Below are positions 1-9,635 of a DNA stretch of 64,000 nucleotides, in pieces. The translations under genes were made by a program, and so were the position numbers. Each line of letters starts with the position of its first letter. The stretch's first letter is position 1. Source of the stretch: Lampropedia puyangensis (GTDB lineage: Bacteria; Pseudomonadota; Gammaproteobacteria; Burkholderiales; Burkholderiaceae_C). Location: contig NZ_STFG01000006.1 in the NCBI RefSeq assembly GCF_004833285.1, positions 108,854 to 172,853 of the forward strand, in the 5' to 3' direction. The notes below the pieces were generated by a model. That model made no database searches. It was not told the origin of the DNA and saw nothing but the letters and a program-made list of their open reading frames with translations.

Positions 1-108
1 CGCATTTAGGAGGCTGTATGACATGGGATTTCAAAGGCCCGACAGTCAAGGCAATTTACCCAGTCTATTTCGACTGGCCCAATCGCACCAAATGATGGTC
101 GCATAAGT
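1..108. other. Left edge, possible gene end
   Basis: Two plus-strand frames stay open from the window edge, to stop codons near 95 and 105, and one minus-strand frame is open as well. One of these could be the end of a gene convergent with cphA, but 100 bp is too little to choose a frame or recognise a product. Confidence 0.2.
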
Positions 109-2682
109 TCAGGATGCCAAGGCACGCAAATGCGCCAAAGCCTCGTCCACCTGATCGATTAGCACCAAACAAAAATCACCAGGCTGCAGTCGAGCCATAG
201 CGTTATCGATAGCCAGCATTTCTCCGCGCACCTCTTGCATGTGCTTGATACGGTAGCCGGGCTCTTGACTCACGCGCTCAAAGCCTTCTCGCAGCAATGC
301 CATCACCTCTCCATCGCCACGCCCACGTTGCGCGGCATCTTGGTAAATCACAGCCTCATCAAAGGCAGGCGCCAAAATACTGGTTTGCACGCGAATATCC
401 TCGTCACGGCGATCCCCCGCGGCACTAATCACCAACACGCGCTTGCCCGCAGGTGTTGCCTCCACCACTTGCACCAAAGCCTTCATGGCATCAGGGTTGT
501 GGCCATAGTCAGCCACCACAGTGGCGCCATTGATTTTGAAGGTATTGAACCGCCCCGGTGCATTGTCCGTATCGCTAGCAAAACTGGCCAATCCACGGCG
601 AATGGTCTCTGAAGGCAAACCCAATGCCCATGCAGCAGCCACTGCGGCCATCACGTTCTGAACTTGGAAACCAATACGTCCATTGTTTGTAATAGGCACT
701 TCAGCCAGAGGAATACTGTCGCGCCAAGCACCCTCAGTCGCAACAATGGCTTCACCCTCCACAAACACGCTGCGCTTGCCTTGCGAGCGATGGGTCGCCA
801 ATACAGGATGGTGCTTGTCCATTGAGAAGAAAATAGTCTCAGCAGCCGTTGTGCTTGCCATCGCAGCCACCAAAGGATCTTGCGCATTGAGTACCGCATA
901 GCCTTTGGGTGAAATGTTACGCACAGTCACCCCTTTGACCTGAGCCAGTTCCTCCACAGTTTGGATGTAATTCATCCCCAAGTGGTCGCCCTCGCCAATA
1001 TTGGTTACCACGGCCACTTGGCTTTGGTCAAACCCCAAACCTTCACGCAGCACACCTCCGCGTGCAACTTCCAGCACAGCAGCATCCACCTCCGGATGGA
1101 ACAATACATTGCGCGCACTGCGCGGGCCACTGCAATCGCCACTCTCGATTTGTTTGCCGTTGATGTAAATCCCATCAGTATTGGTCATTCCCGTGGTAAG
1201 GCCATGCGCCATCAACAAATGCGCCAACAAACGTGAAGTCGTTGTCTTCCCATTTGTGCCAGTCACCGTAATCACAGGAATGCGTCCGTTGTTGCCCTTT
1301 TCAAACAGCATGTCAACCACATACTTGCCAATAGGGCGCGGCTGACCATACGAAGGCGCCAAGTGCATGCGCAAACCAGGTGCGGCATTGACCTCTACCA
1401 CCCCGCCAGCCTGCTCTTCCAATGGCCGCTCCACGGTTTCGCACACCACATCCACACCACAAATATCCAACCCCACCATTTGCGCAGCGGCAATGGCGCT
1501 GGCTGCCACAGAAGGATGCACCGAATCCGTCACATCCGTCGCAGAACCGCCCGTACTGAGGTTGGCGTTGTGTCGCAAAACAACCTTCTGGCCTTTTTCA
1601 GGAATGGCATCTGGCGTAAGTTGCTGCAAGTCCAACTGCCCCAAAGCAATATCGTCGAGACGAATGCGGGTTAAGGAGGTAGCATGGCCATCACTGCGAC
1701 GCGGATCCAGATTCACCATATCGACCAACTGGCGCACCGTGTGCTCACCATCGCCAATCACTTGTGGTGGCTCGCGCCGAGCCGCCGCTGCCAGACGATT
1801 ACCCACCACCAACAAACGGTAATCATGGCCGGGCAAATACTTTTCCACCATCACCACACCGTACTTGGCTGCAGCACGGTAAGCAGCATCCAGCTCTGCA
1901 CGGGTGTTGATATTGACCGTCACCCCTTTGCCCTGATTGCCATCTTGAGGCTTGGCTACAACAGGCAACCCCACTTCTTGGGCCACGATCCACGCATCAT
2001 CGGGCGACTCCACCGGACGACCAAACGGCACAGGAACACCTGCAGCCATTAAAAGCTTTTTGGTGAGCTCCTTATCTTGCGCAATCGATTCAGCAACCGT
2101 GCTGGTGGCATCCACCTCTGCGGCCTGAATGCGGCGCTGCTTGGAGCCCCAACCAAACTGAACGAGCGAGCCGCGAGTGAGCCTGCGCATAGGAATACCC
2201 CGCGCCAAAGCCGCTTGGGCAATCGAGCCCGTACTGGGGCCAAGGCGCTCATGCTCATCCTTGTCTCGCAAGGCATGAATGACAGCCGCTGTATCAAAGG
2301 TCCGTCCATCCAATGCCGCACGCACCAAAGCCTCAGCATGCTCAATCGCCAAGCGCCCAACGGACTCTTCCTTGTACTCAACAATTACCTGAAAGACGCC
2401 CGCATCAGGCGTGGGCACTGTACGTGCAAAACCAATGGCGACCCCTGCTTCCTGCTGCAATACAGCTGCAGCAAACTGCAACACATGCGCCAAAGAGACT
2501 GGACCACTATCCTCTGCACCAGGAGTACCCACAGCAGGAAATAGTGCGCGCAAACGCGCTAAAAAGCCGTCCATCTGGTTGATATCCAACTCATCACTGG
2601 TGCACTGCACTGTGGTCAACATCGCTGTTTTACGAGTCCACAGATTAGGGCCACGCAAAGCACGGGTGCGCAAAATTTCCAT
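109..2682 (-). CDS. cphA: Cyanophycin synthetase CphA (CphA1 type)
   Basis: This enzyme polymerises aspartate and arginine into the storage polymer cyanophycin, without a ribosome, in the cytoplasm. It is 857 residues from the start chosen here. The N-terminus (MEILRTRALRGPNLW) is the family's usual opening. An ATP-grasp domain covers about residues 200-460 and is known to add Asp to the backbone. A Mur-ligase-like domain covers about 470-857, with an intact P-loop GTNGKTTT near 475-482, and adds Arg to the side chain. A longer reading frame runs upstream to 2751, but an AAAGG ribosome site about 9 bases before the ATG at 2682 and the family N-terminus favour this start. It follows the second synthetase on the same strand. 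No cyanophycinase gene lies in the window. Confidence 0.95.
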   Translation of the reverse strand: MEILRTRALRGPNLWTRKTAMLTTVQCTSDELDINQMDGFLARLRALFPAVGTPGAEDSGPVSLAHVLQFAAAVLQQEAGVAIGFARTVPTPDAGVFQVIVEYKEESVGRLAIEHAEALVRAALDGRTFDTAAVIHALRDKDEHERLGPSTGSIAQAALARGIPMRRLTRGSLVQFGWGSKQRRIQAAEVDATSTVAESIAQDKELTKKLLMAAGVPVPFGRPVESPDDAWIVAQEVGLPVVAKPQDGNQGKGVTVNINTRAELDAAYRAAAKYGVVMVEKYLPGHDYRLLVVGNRLAAAARREPPQVIGDGEHTVRQLVDMVNLDPRRSDGHATSLTRIRLDDIALGQLDLQQLTPDAIPEKGQKVVLRHNANLSTGGSATDVTDSVHPSVAASAIAAAQMVGLDICGVDVVCETVERPLEEQAGGVVEVNAAPGLRMHLAPSYGQPRPIGKYVVDMLFEKGNNGRIPVITVTGTNGKTTTSRLLAHLLMAHGLTTGMTNTDGIYINGKQIESGDCSGPRSARNVLFHPEVDAAVLEVARGGVLREGLGFDQSQVAVVTNIGEGDHLGMNYIQTVEELAQVKGVTVRNISPKGYAVLNAQDPLVAAMASTTAAETIFFSMDKHHPVLATHRSQGKRSVFVEGEAIVATEGAWRDSIPLAEVPITNNGRIGFQVQNVMAAVAAAWALGLPSETIRRGLASFASDTDNAPGRFNTFKINGATVVADYGHNPDAMKALVQVVEATPAGKRVLVISAAGDRRDEDIRVQTSILAPAFDEAVIYQDAAQRGRGDGEVMALLREGFERVSQEPGYRIKHMQEVRGEMLAIDNAMARLQPGDFCLVLIDQVDEALAHLRALAS

Positions 2683-2908
2683 GACTGACAACCTTTTGAT
2701 ATGCCTAGAGAATTCAAGACAGATACAGCACTGCCACTTTATGAGCCGCACCTACTGCATGACGCACTCACCATGTACGAACGGCGCGTCAAATTGAATT
2801 CATCCAACAAAAATGCGAAAAAATATAGACCGAACCGCCTTTACTACACTCAATGGGCCATCAACACATGGCCACGCATCCCAAAGCGATTCCAATCAAA
2901 CCTCATGC

Positions 2909-5248
2909 TTATTCCACCACCCGATTCACTGGCTGCACCCCTGGCAACCGCGGATCAAATGTACGAATGCCAGCACCAATGAGTTCTGGCGCAGTCCCCA
3001 TGGCCCAAGCAATCGCAGTACTGGCAAGCAACTGCGTAGGCTGCAACCCCAAGGTGCAAGCATGCTGACTCAAGGCCTGCCAGCCCTCAATGCATTCACT
3101 GCCGGACTCACTCCACAACTCAATCGCATCACCGCGCACCAACACCCAACGCGACCCCGCAGCACTATCCAGAGCAGCTGCGTCCTCACCATCGTCTTTA
3201 CCCTGCTCTGTTTTATCGCGTGCCTGTTGCGCTTGCTGCGCCTTCCAACGCGCAAAAGCCTCCGCATCGGTGGCATAAAACACCACACCGCCATCACTCA
3301 AGCGCGCCAAATCAGCCACTTGCGCATCGTCTGCATTGAGAATGGCCACACCACTGGATAACACCACGTCCACTTGGGTGCGTAACACGCGGGTCATCTG
3401 GTCTTTTTCCTGAATATCAAAATCGACCAATTCTTCATGCCCCGCCATGTCAGAAACGACACCGATATGGCAGCGGTCGTAGGACAAGCCCTCGGCCAAA
3501 ATGCTCCGAGGGCTGTTTTCAATCACAGCGACCTCAATCTGCTGATTCATCAGCAAACGGTTGCCAGCCTCCCAATGGTCACTCTGGCGTCTATCCACGC
3601 AGCGCTTATCCAGAAAAATCCCTTGGCGACACGCCACCCCCGTGTGCTTGCCCGATAAATGCAAGAGCCAAGCCACTAGACGCGCAATGCCAGTTGTGCC
3701 ATGGCGCCCTGAAATTCCAATAATCGGGATACGACCAGCCGCATCAACCCCATCTTGCACAGCGGGGACTGGAAATAGATGTTCCACAATCGCCTGCCCC
3801 ACCGGCTGAGGCGACCCCACAGCAGGTTTCAGGTGCATTAACAACCCCGGCCCTGCATTCACCTCAATAATCGCCCCACCTTGAGCGGCCAATGGCATAG
3901 CAATGTCTTGCGCCATCACATCCACGCCCGCAATATCCAATCCCACCACTTTGGCCGCCAAAGCCGCTGCCTCAGCCGTTTCGGGATGCACATCGTCGGT
4001 GCAATCCACGACCAAAGTACTGCTACGCTGGATCAGCACCAGCTTACCGCTGGCGGGCACACTTTCAGGCGTCAACTCTTGCGCTTTGAGTTCATGCAAG
4101 ATATCCGCTTGTCGCACATCCACGGGCTGCAAACGGAACGTGGTACTCAAATCATCAGGTACCGGCTTCACGGCTGAACTGTCTTTGGCTGCGATCTGGG
4201 GCTTTCTGCGCGGGTCACTGTTGACTTGCTTGTCAATCAGCTGCGCCACACTCGACTGACCATCGCCTGTGACCTTGAGTGATTCGCTTCGCGCTGCCGC
4301 AACCACCTTGCCACCAACTACTAATAGCCGATGCTCGTTGCCGGGCACCATACGCTCAACCATGACTTCGTAGCCGTGTGGCTCTGCTGCTGTCCAGGCG
4401 GCCTCCACCTCTGCCTGCGTGCGTAGATTCACGAATACGCCACGGTTGCGCGACGCATCCGAAGGTTTTACCACCACTGGCACACCAATATCTTGTGCAG
4501 CCTCCCATGCCTCTGCCGGGCTTTCTGCCACTTGCCACTCAGGCACCGGCACACCACAGATCTGGATCAAGGTCTTAGTCATATCCTTGTCGTTGGCGAT
4601 TCCTTCGGCAATGGCACTGGTATTGGCCGTCTCGGTGGTCCAAATCCGCTTTTGCGCCGAACCATAGCCTAACTGCACCAAATTGCCGTCATTGAGCCGG
4701 AACGCCGGGATACGCCGCTCAAACGCAGCATCCACAATGGCTGCAGTACTCGGCCCCAAGTACCGCTCTTCGATCACCTCGCGAATAGCAGACACGGCAA
4801 GCGCCACATCAAAAGACTGGTCATTAATGGCCGCCATAATCAGACGATGCCCCTCGCGCAATGCCACGCGCGCAACCTGCTCATCCTTGGCGCGAAACAC
4901 CATTCGATAAACGCCATATTGAGACGTGCTTCGTGTTTGCCCAAATGCCGTAGGCATGCCCGCCAAATTGAGCAACTCAATAATGATGTGCTCCAGGATG
5001 TGGCCTGGCCAGGTGCCTTCATCAAGGCGCATCAAAAAACCGCCACGCTCGCCTACACCGCAATGGTGCTCGACCAAGCCTGGCAACCATGTCTTCAGGC
5101 GCTCAGGAAATCCGGGGATTTTGTTGGAAGGATACTCTTCCAGCTCCCCCAAATCCAACCAGACCTCCAGTACCTCGCGGTATGTCCAAATACTGGGGCC
5201 ACGCAGGTAGTTCACGCGCAATAGCGCAATATCCTTGAATGTGGGCAT
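2909..5248 (-). CDS. cphA2: Second cyanophycin synthetase, CphA2-like
   Basis: A 779-residue paralogue of CphA, encoded upstream of it on the same strand with a 226-bp gap. The N-terminal and ATP-grasp parts (about 1-475) are well kept, including the segments with ERYLGPSTAAI and IEVNAGPGLLMHL. In the Mur-ligase-like half the P-loop reads GRHGTTGI (514-521) in place of GTNGKTTT, so the key lysine is gone. The protein also ends about 80 residues earlier than CphA, losing most of the last lobe. In cyanobacteria, CphA2 enzymes have lost one ATP site and polymerise beta-aspartyl-arginine dipeptides. The same loss here suggests that role (inference). A partner subunit of CphA that is catalytic in only one half is the alternative. 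Confidence 0.88.
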   Translation of the reverse strand: MPTFKDIALLRVNYLRGPSIWTYREVLEVWLDLGELEEYPSNKIPGFPERLKTWLPGLVEHHCGVGERGGFLMRLDEGTWPGHILEHIIIELLNLAGMPTAFGQTRSTSQYGVYRMVFRAKDEQVARVALREGHRLIMAAINDQSFDVALAVSAIREVIEERYLGPSTAAIVDAAFERRIPAFRLNDGNLVQLGYGSAQKRIWTTETANTSAIAEGIANDKDMTKTLIQICGVPVPEWQVAESPAEAWEAAQDIGVPVVVKPSDASRNRGVFVNLRTQAEVEAAWTAAEPHGYEVMVERMVPGNEHRLLVVGGKVVAAARSESLKVTGDGQSSVAQLIDKQVNSDPRRKPQIAAKDSSAVKPVPDDLSTTFRLQPVDVRQADILHELKAQELTPESVPASGKLVLIQRSSTLVVDCTDDVHPETAEAAALAAKVVGLDIAGVDVMAQDIAMPLAAQGGAIIEVNAGPGLLMHLKPAVGSPQPVGQAIVEHLFPVPAVQDGVDAAGRIPIIGISGRHGTTGIARLVAWLLHLSGKHTGVACRQGIFLDKRCVDRRQSDHWEAGNRLLMNQQIEVAVIENSPRSILAEGLSYDRCHIGVVSDMAGHEELVDFDIQEKDQMTRVLRTQVDVVLSSGVAILNADDAQVADLARLSDGGVVFYATDAEAFARWKAQQAQQARDKTEQGKDDGEDAAALDSAAGSRWVLVRGDAIELWSESGSECIEGWQALSQHACTLGLQPTQLLASTAIAWAMGTAPELIGAGIRTFDPRLPGVQPVNRVVE

Positions 5249-5582
5249 AGAGGGATCGAGACCTTCTCAGAAAAATAATTCAACGATCAAATTTGAAATT
5301 CGCAATTTTTTGTTTCAGCGGCCTTAAACAGGCCCCGAAAGGAATGCTTGAGGCCATTGCAAACAAACAGGCGAATTTTGGCACGTCTGGACTGGCCCGC
5401 TGACAGAAAAACCGTGTCAACAAAACCACAACGCTGCGCGTTCTTAAGGCCAAAGCCAGCCAGCAAAGGCCACTTTTTCATGGTGGCAAAGCGACTGTGC
5501 GATTGCTTGAAAACTTTATGCATTTATCGACCCATAACGCTGACGCTGATGGCAAGATACAGGCTAAAGGCAAAAATTAAAA
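5249..5582. other. Divergent intergenic region of the cyanophycin locus
   Basis: This 334-bp region separates the synthetase genes (leftward) from the transporter operon (rightward), so it should hold both promoters. I see AT-rich stretches but no promoter or operator I would defend. Small reading frames here overlap on both strands and resemble nothing. Confidence 0.4.
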
Positions 5583-7835
5583 ATGACTTCTGCTTCATCG
5601 CTTTCCACCCCCATCGCGGCCAACCAAACACCACCAGAACCTGTACTGGCACAGGGTGAAAACGTCTTGTGCGCACTCTTCGTTGACTTGAGTGAAGACT
5701 TGCGCTTTAGTCAAGCCAAACTCGTGCTGACAGACAAAGCCCTGCTGAGCTGGCAACAAGGTCAAACCACCTGGCAACGCTGGCCAGTTGATGGACAGCA
5801 CCAACTGCGCTTTTCTGAGCACGCAGGGCTGGTCACACTTAGCCTGCACACCCCAGCACAGCGTTTAGCAGTGTGGTACTTAACGCAACAAGGCAGCGTA
5901 CAAACCCAACGGTTGGTCGAATGCTTTAAAGCCCATTTTCTAATGGACATGCAAAGCGCCTTGCGCGTGCAAGACATGTCCACTTGCTCAAGCTGTGGCG
6001 CTGCCCTGCCTTTGGATGACTCACACTGCACGGCTTGCGCTGAGAAAGACGAAGAAAAAGAAGTCTCCAGCTGGGTCTTATTGCGCTTGCTGCGTTTTGC
6101 AAAACCGTATCGCAAGCTTATCGCCTTGGGTTTTACACTGACACTGGCCTCCACTGCCGCTACGCTGGTGCCTCCGTACCTGACGATCCCGCTGATGGAT
6201 GACATTCTCATCCCTTACCAATCGGGCGCTCCGATTGACCCACATCTCGTCTCCTTTTACCTCGGAGCCTTACTGGTTTCTGCCATCGTGGCCTGGATTT
6301 TGGGCTGGAGCCGCACCTACGTCCTGTCACTGGTATCAGAGCGCATCGGCTCTGATTTGCGCACCACGACCTTCAACCATCTGATGCGCCTGTCGCTGGA
6401 CTATTTCAGCAACCGCCGCACGGGGGACTTGATCGCGCGTATCGGCTCTGAAACGGATCGCATCAACACATTCCTTTCGCTGCACGCACTGGATTTCGCA
6501 ACGGATGTGATCATGATCGTGATGACTGCCATCATCTTGATCACTATTGATCCGACGCTGGCGTTGGCCGCCCTGCTTCCATTGCCGTTCATCTTCATTC
6601 TCATTCAGCGCGTGCGCGCAAAACTCAAAATAGGCTTTGAGCGTGCCACCCGTGTGTGGTCACAAGTCACCAACGTTTTGGCCGATGCTATTCCCGGTGT
6701 GCGCGTAGTGAAAGCATTTGCCCAAGAAAGCCGTGAAGAAGCGCGCTTTGCCGAAGCCAACAGAGTCAATTTAGAAGCCAATGACAAAGTCAACCGTGTC
6801 TGGTCGCTGTTTTCACCCACCGTCACTCTATTGACTGAAGTTGGCACCTTGGTGGTATGGGCATTCGGCATCTGGCTGGTTGCAAAAAACGGCATCACCG
6901 TTGGTGTGCTTACCGCTTTTATTGCCTATATCGGCCGCTTTTACACACGCCTTGACTCGATGAGCCGCATCGTCAACGTGACGCAACGCGCTGCCGCAGG
7001 GGCCAAGCGTATTTTCGATATTCTCGATCATGTTTCCACCGTGCCGGAGCCAGCCAAGCCTGTTGCAATGAACGATGTCCAAGGCCGCATCAGTCTGAAA
7101 AACTTGGGGTTTCGCTATGGCAGCCGCCAGGTATTGAAAAACCTCAACCTTGACATTCAACCAGGCGAAATGATCGGGCTGGTTGGGCACAGTGGCTCAG
7201 GCAAGTCCACCTTAGTGAACCTGATTTGCCGCTTTTACGATGTCAGTGAAGGCGCCATCCTGTGCGATGAAGTCGATATTAGGCAAATCGCTGTCTCAGA
7301 CTACCGCCGCCACATTGGTTTGGTGCTTCAAGAGCCGTTTCTGTTTTTTGGTACCGTGGCAGAAAACATTGCCTACGGCAAGCCCGATGCGACAAGAGAA
7401 GAAATCATTGCCGCAGCACGGGCCGCACACGCACACGACTTCATCCTGCGCCTACCCCACGGCTACGACTCATTGGTTGGTGAACGCGGGCAAAGCCTCT
7501 CCGGTGGTGAGCGCCAGCGTATCAGTATTGCGCGCGCCTTGCTGATTGACCCGGCCATCCTCATCATGGACGAAGCCACCTCAGCGGTGGATACCGAAAC
7601 TGAAAAAGAAATTCAAAAAGCACTGGACAACCTTGTACAAGGGCGCACCACCATTGCCGTAGCGCACCGCCTCTCAACATTGCGCAAGGCCAACCGTTTG
7701 GTGGTCATGGACCGTGGTGTCATCGTTGAGGTGGGCGGCCATCAAGAACTAATGGATAAACAAGGGGCCTATTGGAGGCTCTACCAAGCCCAGCAGCGTC
7801 GCAACGAACAACAAGACACGGAGATCCTCGCATGA
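5583..7835 (+). CDS. Cyanophycin-associated ABC transporter with zinc ribbon
   Basis: A 750-residue half-transporter of the exporter type. Residues 1-110 form a soluble, probably beta-rich domain. A zinc ribbon with two CxxC pairs follows at about 136-153 (CSSCGAALPLDDSHCTAC), then an acidic linker. The membrane domain spans about 170-470. The nucleotide-binding domain has Walker A GHSGSGKST (about 533-541), signature LSGGERQRI, Walker B ILIMDEATS and H-loop AVAHRLST, so it should be an active ATPase. Transporters of this kind recur beside cphA in proteobacteria, always with a DUF1854 gene, which is the case here. What it moves is unknown. The next gene overlaps it by 4 bases, implying translational coupling. 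Confidence 0.9.
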   Translation: MTSASSLSTPIAANQTPPEPVLAQGENVLCALFVDLSEDLRFSQAKLVLTDKALLSWQQGQTTWQRWPVDGQHQLRFSEHAGLVTLSLHTPAQRLAVWYLTQQGSVQTQRLVECFKAHFLMDMQSALRVQDMSTCSSCGAALPLDDSHCTACAEKDEEKEVSSWVLLRLLRFAKPYRKLIALGFTLTLASTAATLVPPYLTIPLMDDILIPYQSGAPIDPHLVSFYLGALLVSAIVAWILGWSRTYVLSLVSERIGSDLRTTTFNHLMRLSLDYFSNRRTGDLIARIGSETDRINTFLSLHALDFATDVIMIVMTAIILITIDPTLALAALLPLPFIFILIQRVRAKLKIGFERATRVWSQVTNVLADAIPGVRVVKAFAQESREEARFAEANRVNLEANDKVNRVWSLFSPTVTLLTEVGTLVVWAFGIWLVAKNGITVGVLTAFIAYIGRFYTRLDSMSRIVNVTQRAAAGAKRIFDILDHVSTVPEPAKPVAMNDVQGRISLKNLGFRYGSRQVLKNLNLDIQPGEMIGLVGHSGSGKSTLVNLICRFYDVSEGAILCDEVDIRQIAVSDYRRHIGLVLQEPFLFFGTVAENIAYGKPDATREEIIAAARAAHAHDFILRLPHGYDSLVGERGQSLSGGERQRISIARALLIDPAILIMDEATSAVDTETEKEIQKALDNLVQGRTTIAVAHRLSTLRKANRLVVMDRGVIVEVGGHQELMDKQGAYWRLYQAQQRRNEQQDTEILA

Positions 7836-8368
7836 CAACCCCTGCACACCCGCACCTGCGCTATTTGCCTGAGCAGGTTGTTCTTCTGGGGCCCAATGCG
7901 ACCGAAGAACAACTCACGCGTAATGCGCATGGACAATTGGTCCTAAGCATTCCGGGTGAAGCTGAGCCCACTGCCGTCCAGCCGGTTGTGGCTTTCGCGC
8001 TAACCGCACCGCGCCAGAGTATTTCTCTGGTGGACAACCGTGGTAAAGAGCGCGGCTATATTGAGCACCTGGACCAGCTCCCGCCCGCCTGTAAGGCTGC
8101 GGTTGAGCAAGCCTTGGCTCTGCGCGAATTCATTCCAACCATCACTGCCATCACGGCAGTTGACAGCTTTTCAACCCCTAGCATTTGGCACATTGAAACC
8201 GATCGCGGCAGTACCGAATTGCGGCTGCAAAGCGAAGACGACATCCGCAAACTCGGTGACGAAGGCAAAACCTTGCGTATCACTGATAAGAACAGCCTGC
8301 AATACCAGATCCCGGATATTGAAGCCTTACCCAAAGCTTCGCGTAAATTGCTGATTCGATTTATTTGA
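7832..8368 (+). CDS. DUF1854 protein, cyanophycin-associated
   Basis: A 178-residue soluble protein whose ATG overlaps the stop codon of the ABC transporter (ATGA at 7832). The reading frame extends 20 codons upstream inside the transporter gene, but the overlapping ATG is the natural start. The sequence matches the DUF1854 family, which is found next to cyanophycin synthetase and this ABC transporter type. No catalytic motif is visible. The C-terminal part, with a DDIRKLGDEG stretch and a terminal KLLIRFI, is the most family-like. Function unknown; a regulatory or coupling subunit for the transporter is a guess based on gene pairing. Confidence 0.85.
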   Translation: MTTPAHPHLRYLPEQVVLLGPNATEEQLTRNAHGQLVLSIPGEAEPTAVQPVVAFALTAPRQSISLVDNRGKERGYIEHLDQLPPACKAAVEQALALREFIPTITAITAVDSFSTPSIWHIETDRGSTELRLQSEDDIRKLGDEGKTLRITDKNSLQYQIPDIEALPKASRKLLIRFI

Positions 8369-8481
8369 TTGCAGCACCAAAACAGGGAGATTTATTCTTC
8401 TCGCGATCATGTGCACATCAACTGTGCATCCAAAGCCTCAACTGCGTATCGCCCACAACTGCAGCGATAGTCGACGAGATA

Positions 8482-8518
8482 TTTCAAACAAAAAAAGAGC
8501 CGCCCACCACGGCGGCTC
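8482..8518 (-). terminator. Rho-independent terminator of the porin gene
   Basis: An 8-bp GC-rich stem (GAGCCGCC with GGCGGCTC, 8497-8518, 6-base loop) is followed on the minus strand by a T-rich run. It lies about 115 bp past the porin stop codon. Confidence 0.8.
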
Positions 8519-8571
8519 AAATGTCCTTGGAGTATCCGCTTGTAGGCGGCTGTAATGGTTATCCTGTCTCT

Positions 8572-8600
8572 TCCTTGCTTGAAGATGCTTCAAGCAAGGA
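8572..8600. repeat. Perfect 12-bp hairpin downstream of the porin gene
   Basis: TCCTTGCTTGAA and its exact complement flank the 5-base loop GATGC. It lies between the porin stop codon and the terminator, so it would form in the 3' untranslated part of the porin mRNA. There is no T-run, so it is not a terminator itself. An mRNA-stabilising structure or a site in DNA are both possible. Confidence 0.7.
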
Positions 8601-8633
8601 CAATGCCAGCTTTATCCTCGCTGGCCCGGCGGC

Positions 8634-9635
8634 TTAGAACTTGTGCACAATGCCGATACCGAATGTCTTGTCCTCGGCCGAGCGCACACGGACACCATTG
8701 ACAGTTGAGCCGTTGAGCAATTCAGCTTCATCGTTGAGCGAGCCGTATGCTGCATAAACACGGGTACGCTTAGACAGCTTGTAGTTAGCAAACAGTTCGA
8801 AGGTTGTTGCATCTTCATAGGCCTTATTGGCGCTGTCAGTCAAACGTGCAGCTTGCAAGCCAACTGTGAAGTTTCCAAATGGAACTGCGGCGCCCAGACC
8901 AAAGCCCTTACCACCGGCTTTTGTCTCGCGCTGCGTGTACAAACCGCTGATCACAAAGCTCTTGAAGTCGTACTTGGCTCCTAACGCATAGCCAGTGCGA
9001 TTGTCAGGAGCACTGCTCAACTTGGATTGAATGGCCGCACCCACAGTCAGGCCACCACCGCTGTAGCGCCCTGCCACTTGCAAAAAGTTTTTGTTGGGAG
9101 AGCCACCACGGTCATCTTTGAACACATAGGATACGCGTGCTTCAAAACCACCCATTTTTGGGGTTGCGTATTGGAACTGGCTGTTTTGACGAGAACCACC
9201 AAAGCTGCCATTAGCAGCCAAACCGACGTATTTCAAAGCGGAGGAGCCGTCTGCAGTATCGTTCAAATCAAACGTACCCATGATGCGGTTCTGCGCAGTA
9301 GTGGTGCGGCCCATCATCACACTACCAAAACCACCACTGACACCCACCCAAGCTTGGCGATTAAAGCTGCCGTTGCCCCCCACAGAGCCTGAACCCAAGT
9401 CAATCGTGCCTGACTCAAGGTTGAAATTCGCTTTGAGGCCGTTACCCAGGTCTTCAGAACCACGCACGCCCCAACGGGATGTACCGCTGTAGTTAGAAAT
9501 AAAGCCTGTGTCATCCATGGTGTAACGCTGGCCAATGCCTGCATCAGCCTCACCATACAACACCACATTGGACTGTGCAGATGCACCACCAACCAAAGCG
9601 CTGAGCGCAGCTGCAGCTACCAATAATTTTTTCAT
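8634..9635 (-). CDS. General outer-membrane porin (Gram-negative, 16-strand type)
   Basis: A 333-residue trimeric porin of the Burkholderiales type, forming a passive channel for small solutes. The signal peptide is MKKLLVAAAALSALVGGASA, with the mature protein starting QSNVVLYGEAD. The chain alternates polar and non-polar residues throughout and ends in phenylalanine (VHKF), the outer-membrane assembly signal. A GGAG ribosome site 8 bases before the ATG at 9635 fixes the start; the frame extends 24 codons further without support. It is monocistronic, with its own terminator. Substrate preference cannot be read from the sequence. Confidence 0.93.
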   Translation of the reverse strand: MKKLLVAAAALSALVGGASAQSNVVLYGEADAGIGQRYTMDDTGFISNYSGTSRWGVRGSEDLGNGLKANFNLESGTIDLGSGSVGGNGSFNRQAWVGVSGGFGSVMMGRTTTAQNRIMGTFDLNDTADGSSALKYVGLAANGSFGGSRQNSQFQYATPKMGGFEARVSYVFKDDRGGSPNKNFLQVAGRYSGGGLTVGAAIQSKLSSAPDNRTGYALGAKYDFKSFVISGLYTQRETKAGGKGFGLGAAVPFGNFTVGLQAARLTDSANKAYEDATTFELFANYKLSKRTRVYAAYGSLNDEAELLNGSTVNGVRVRSAEDKTFGIGIVHKF

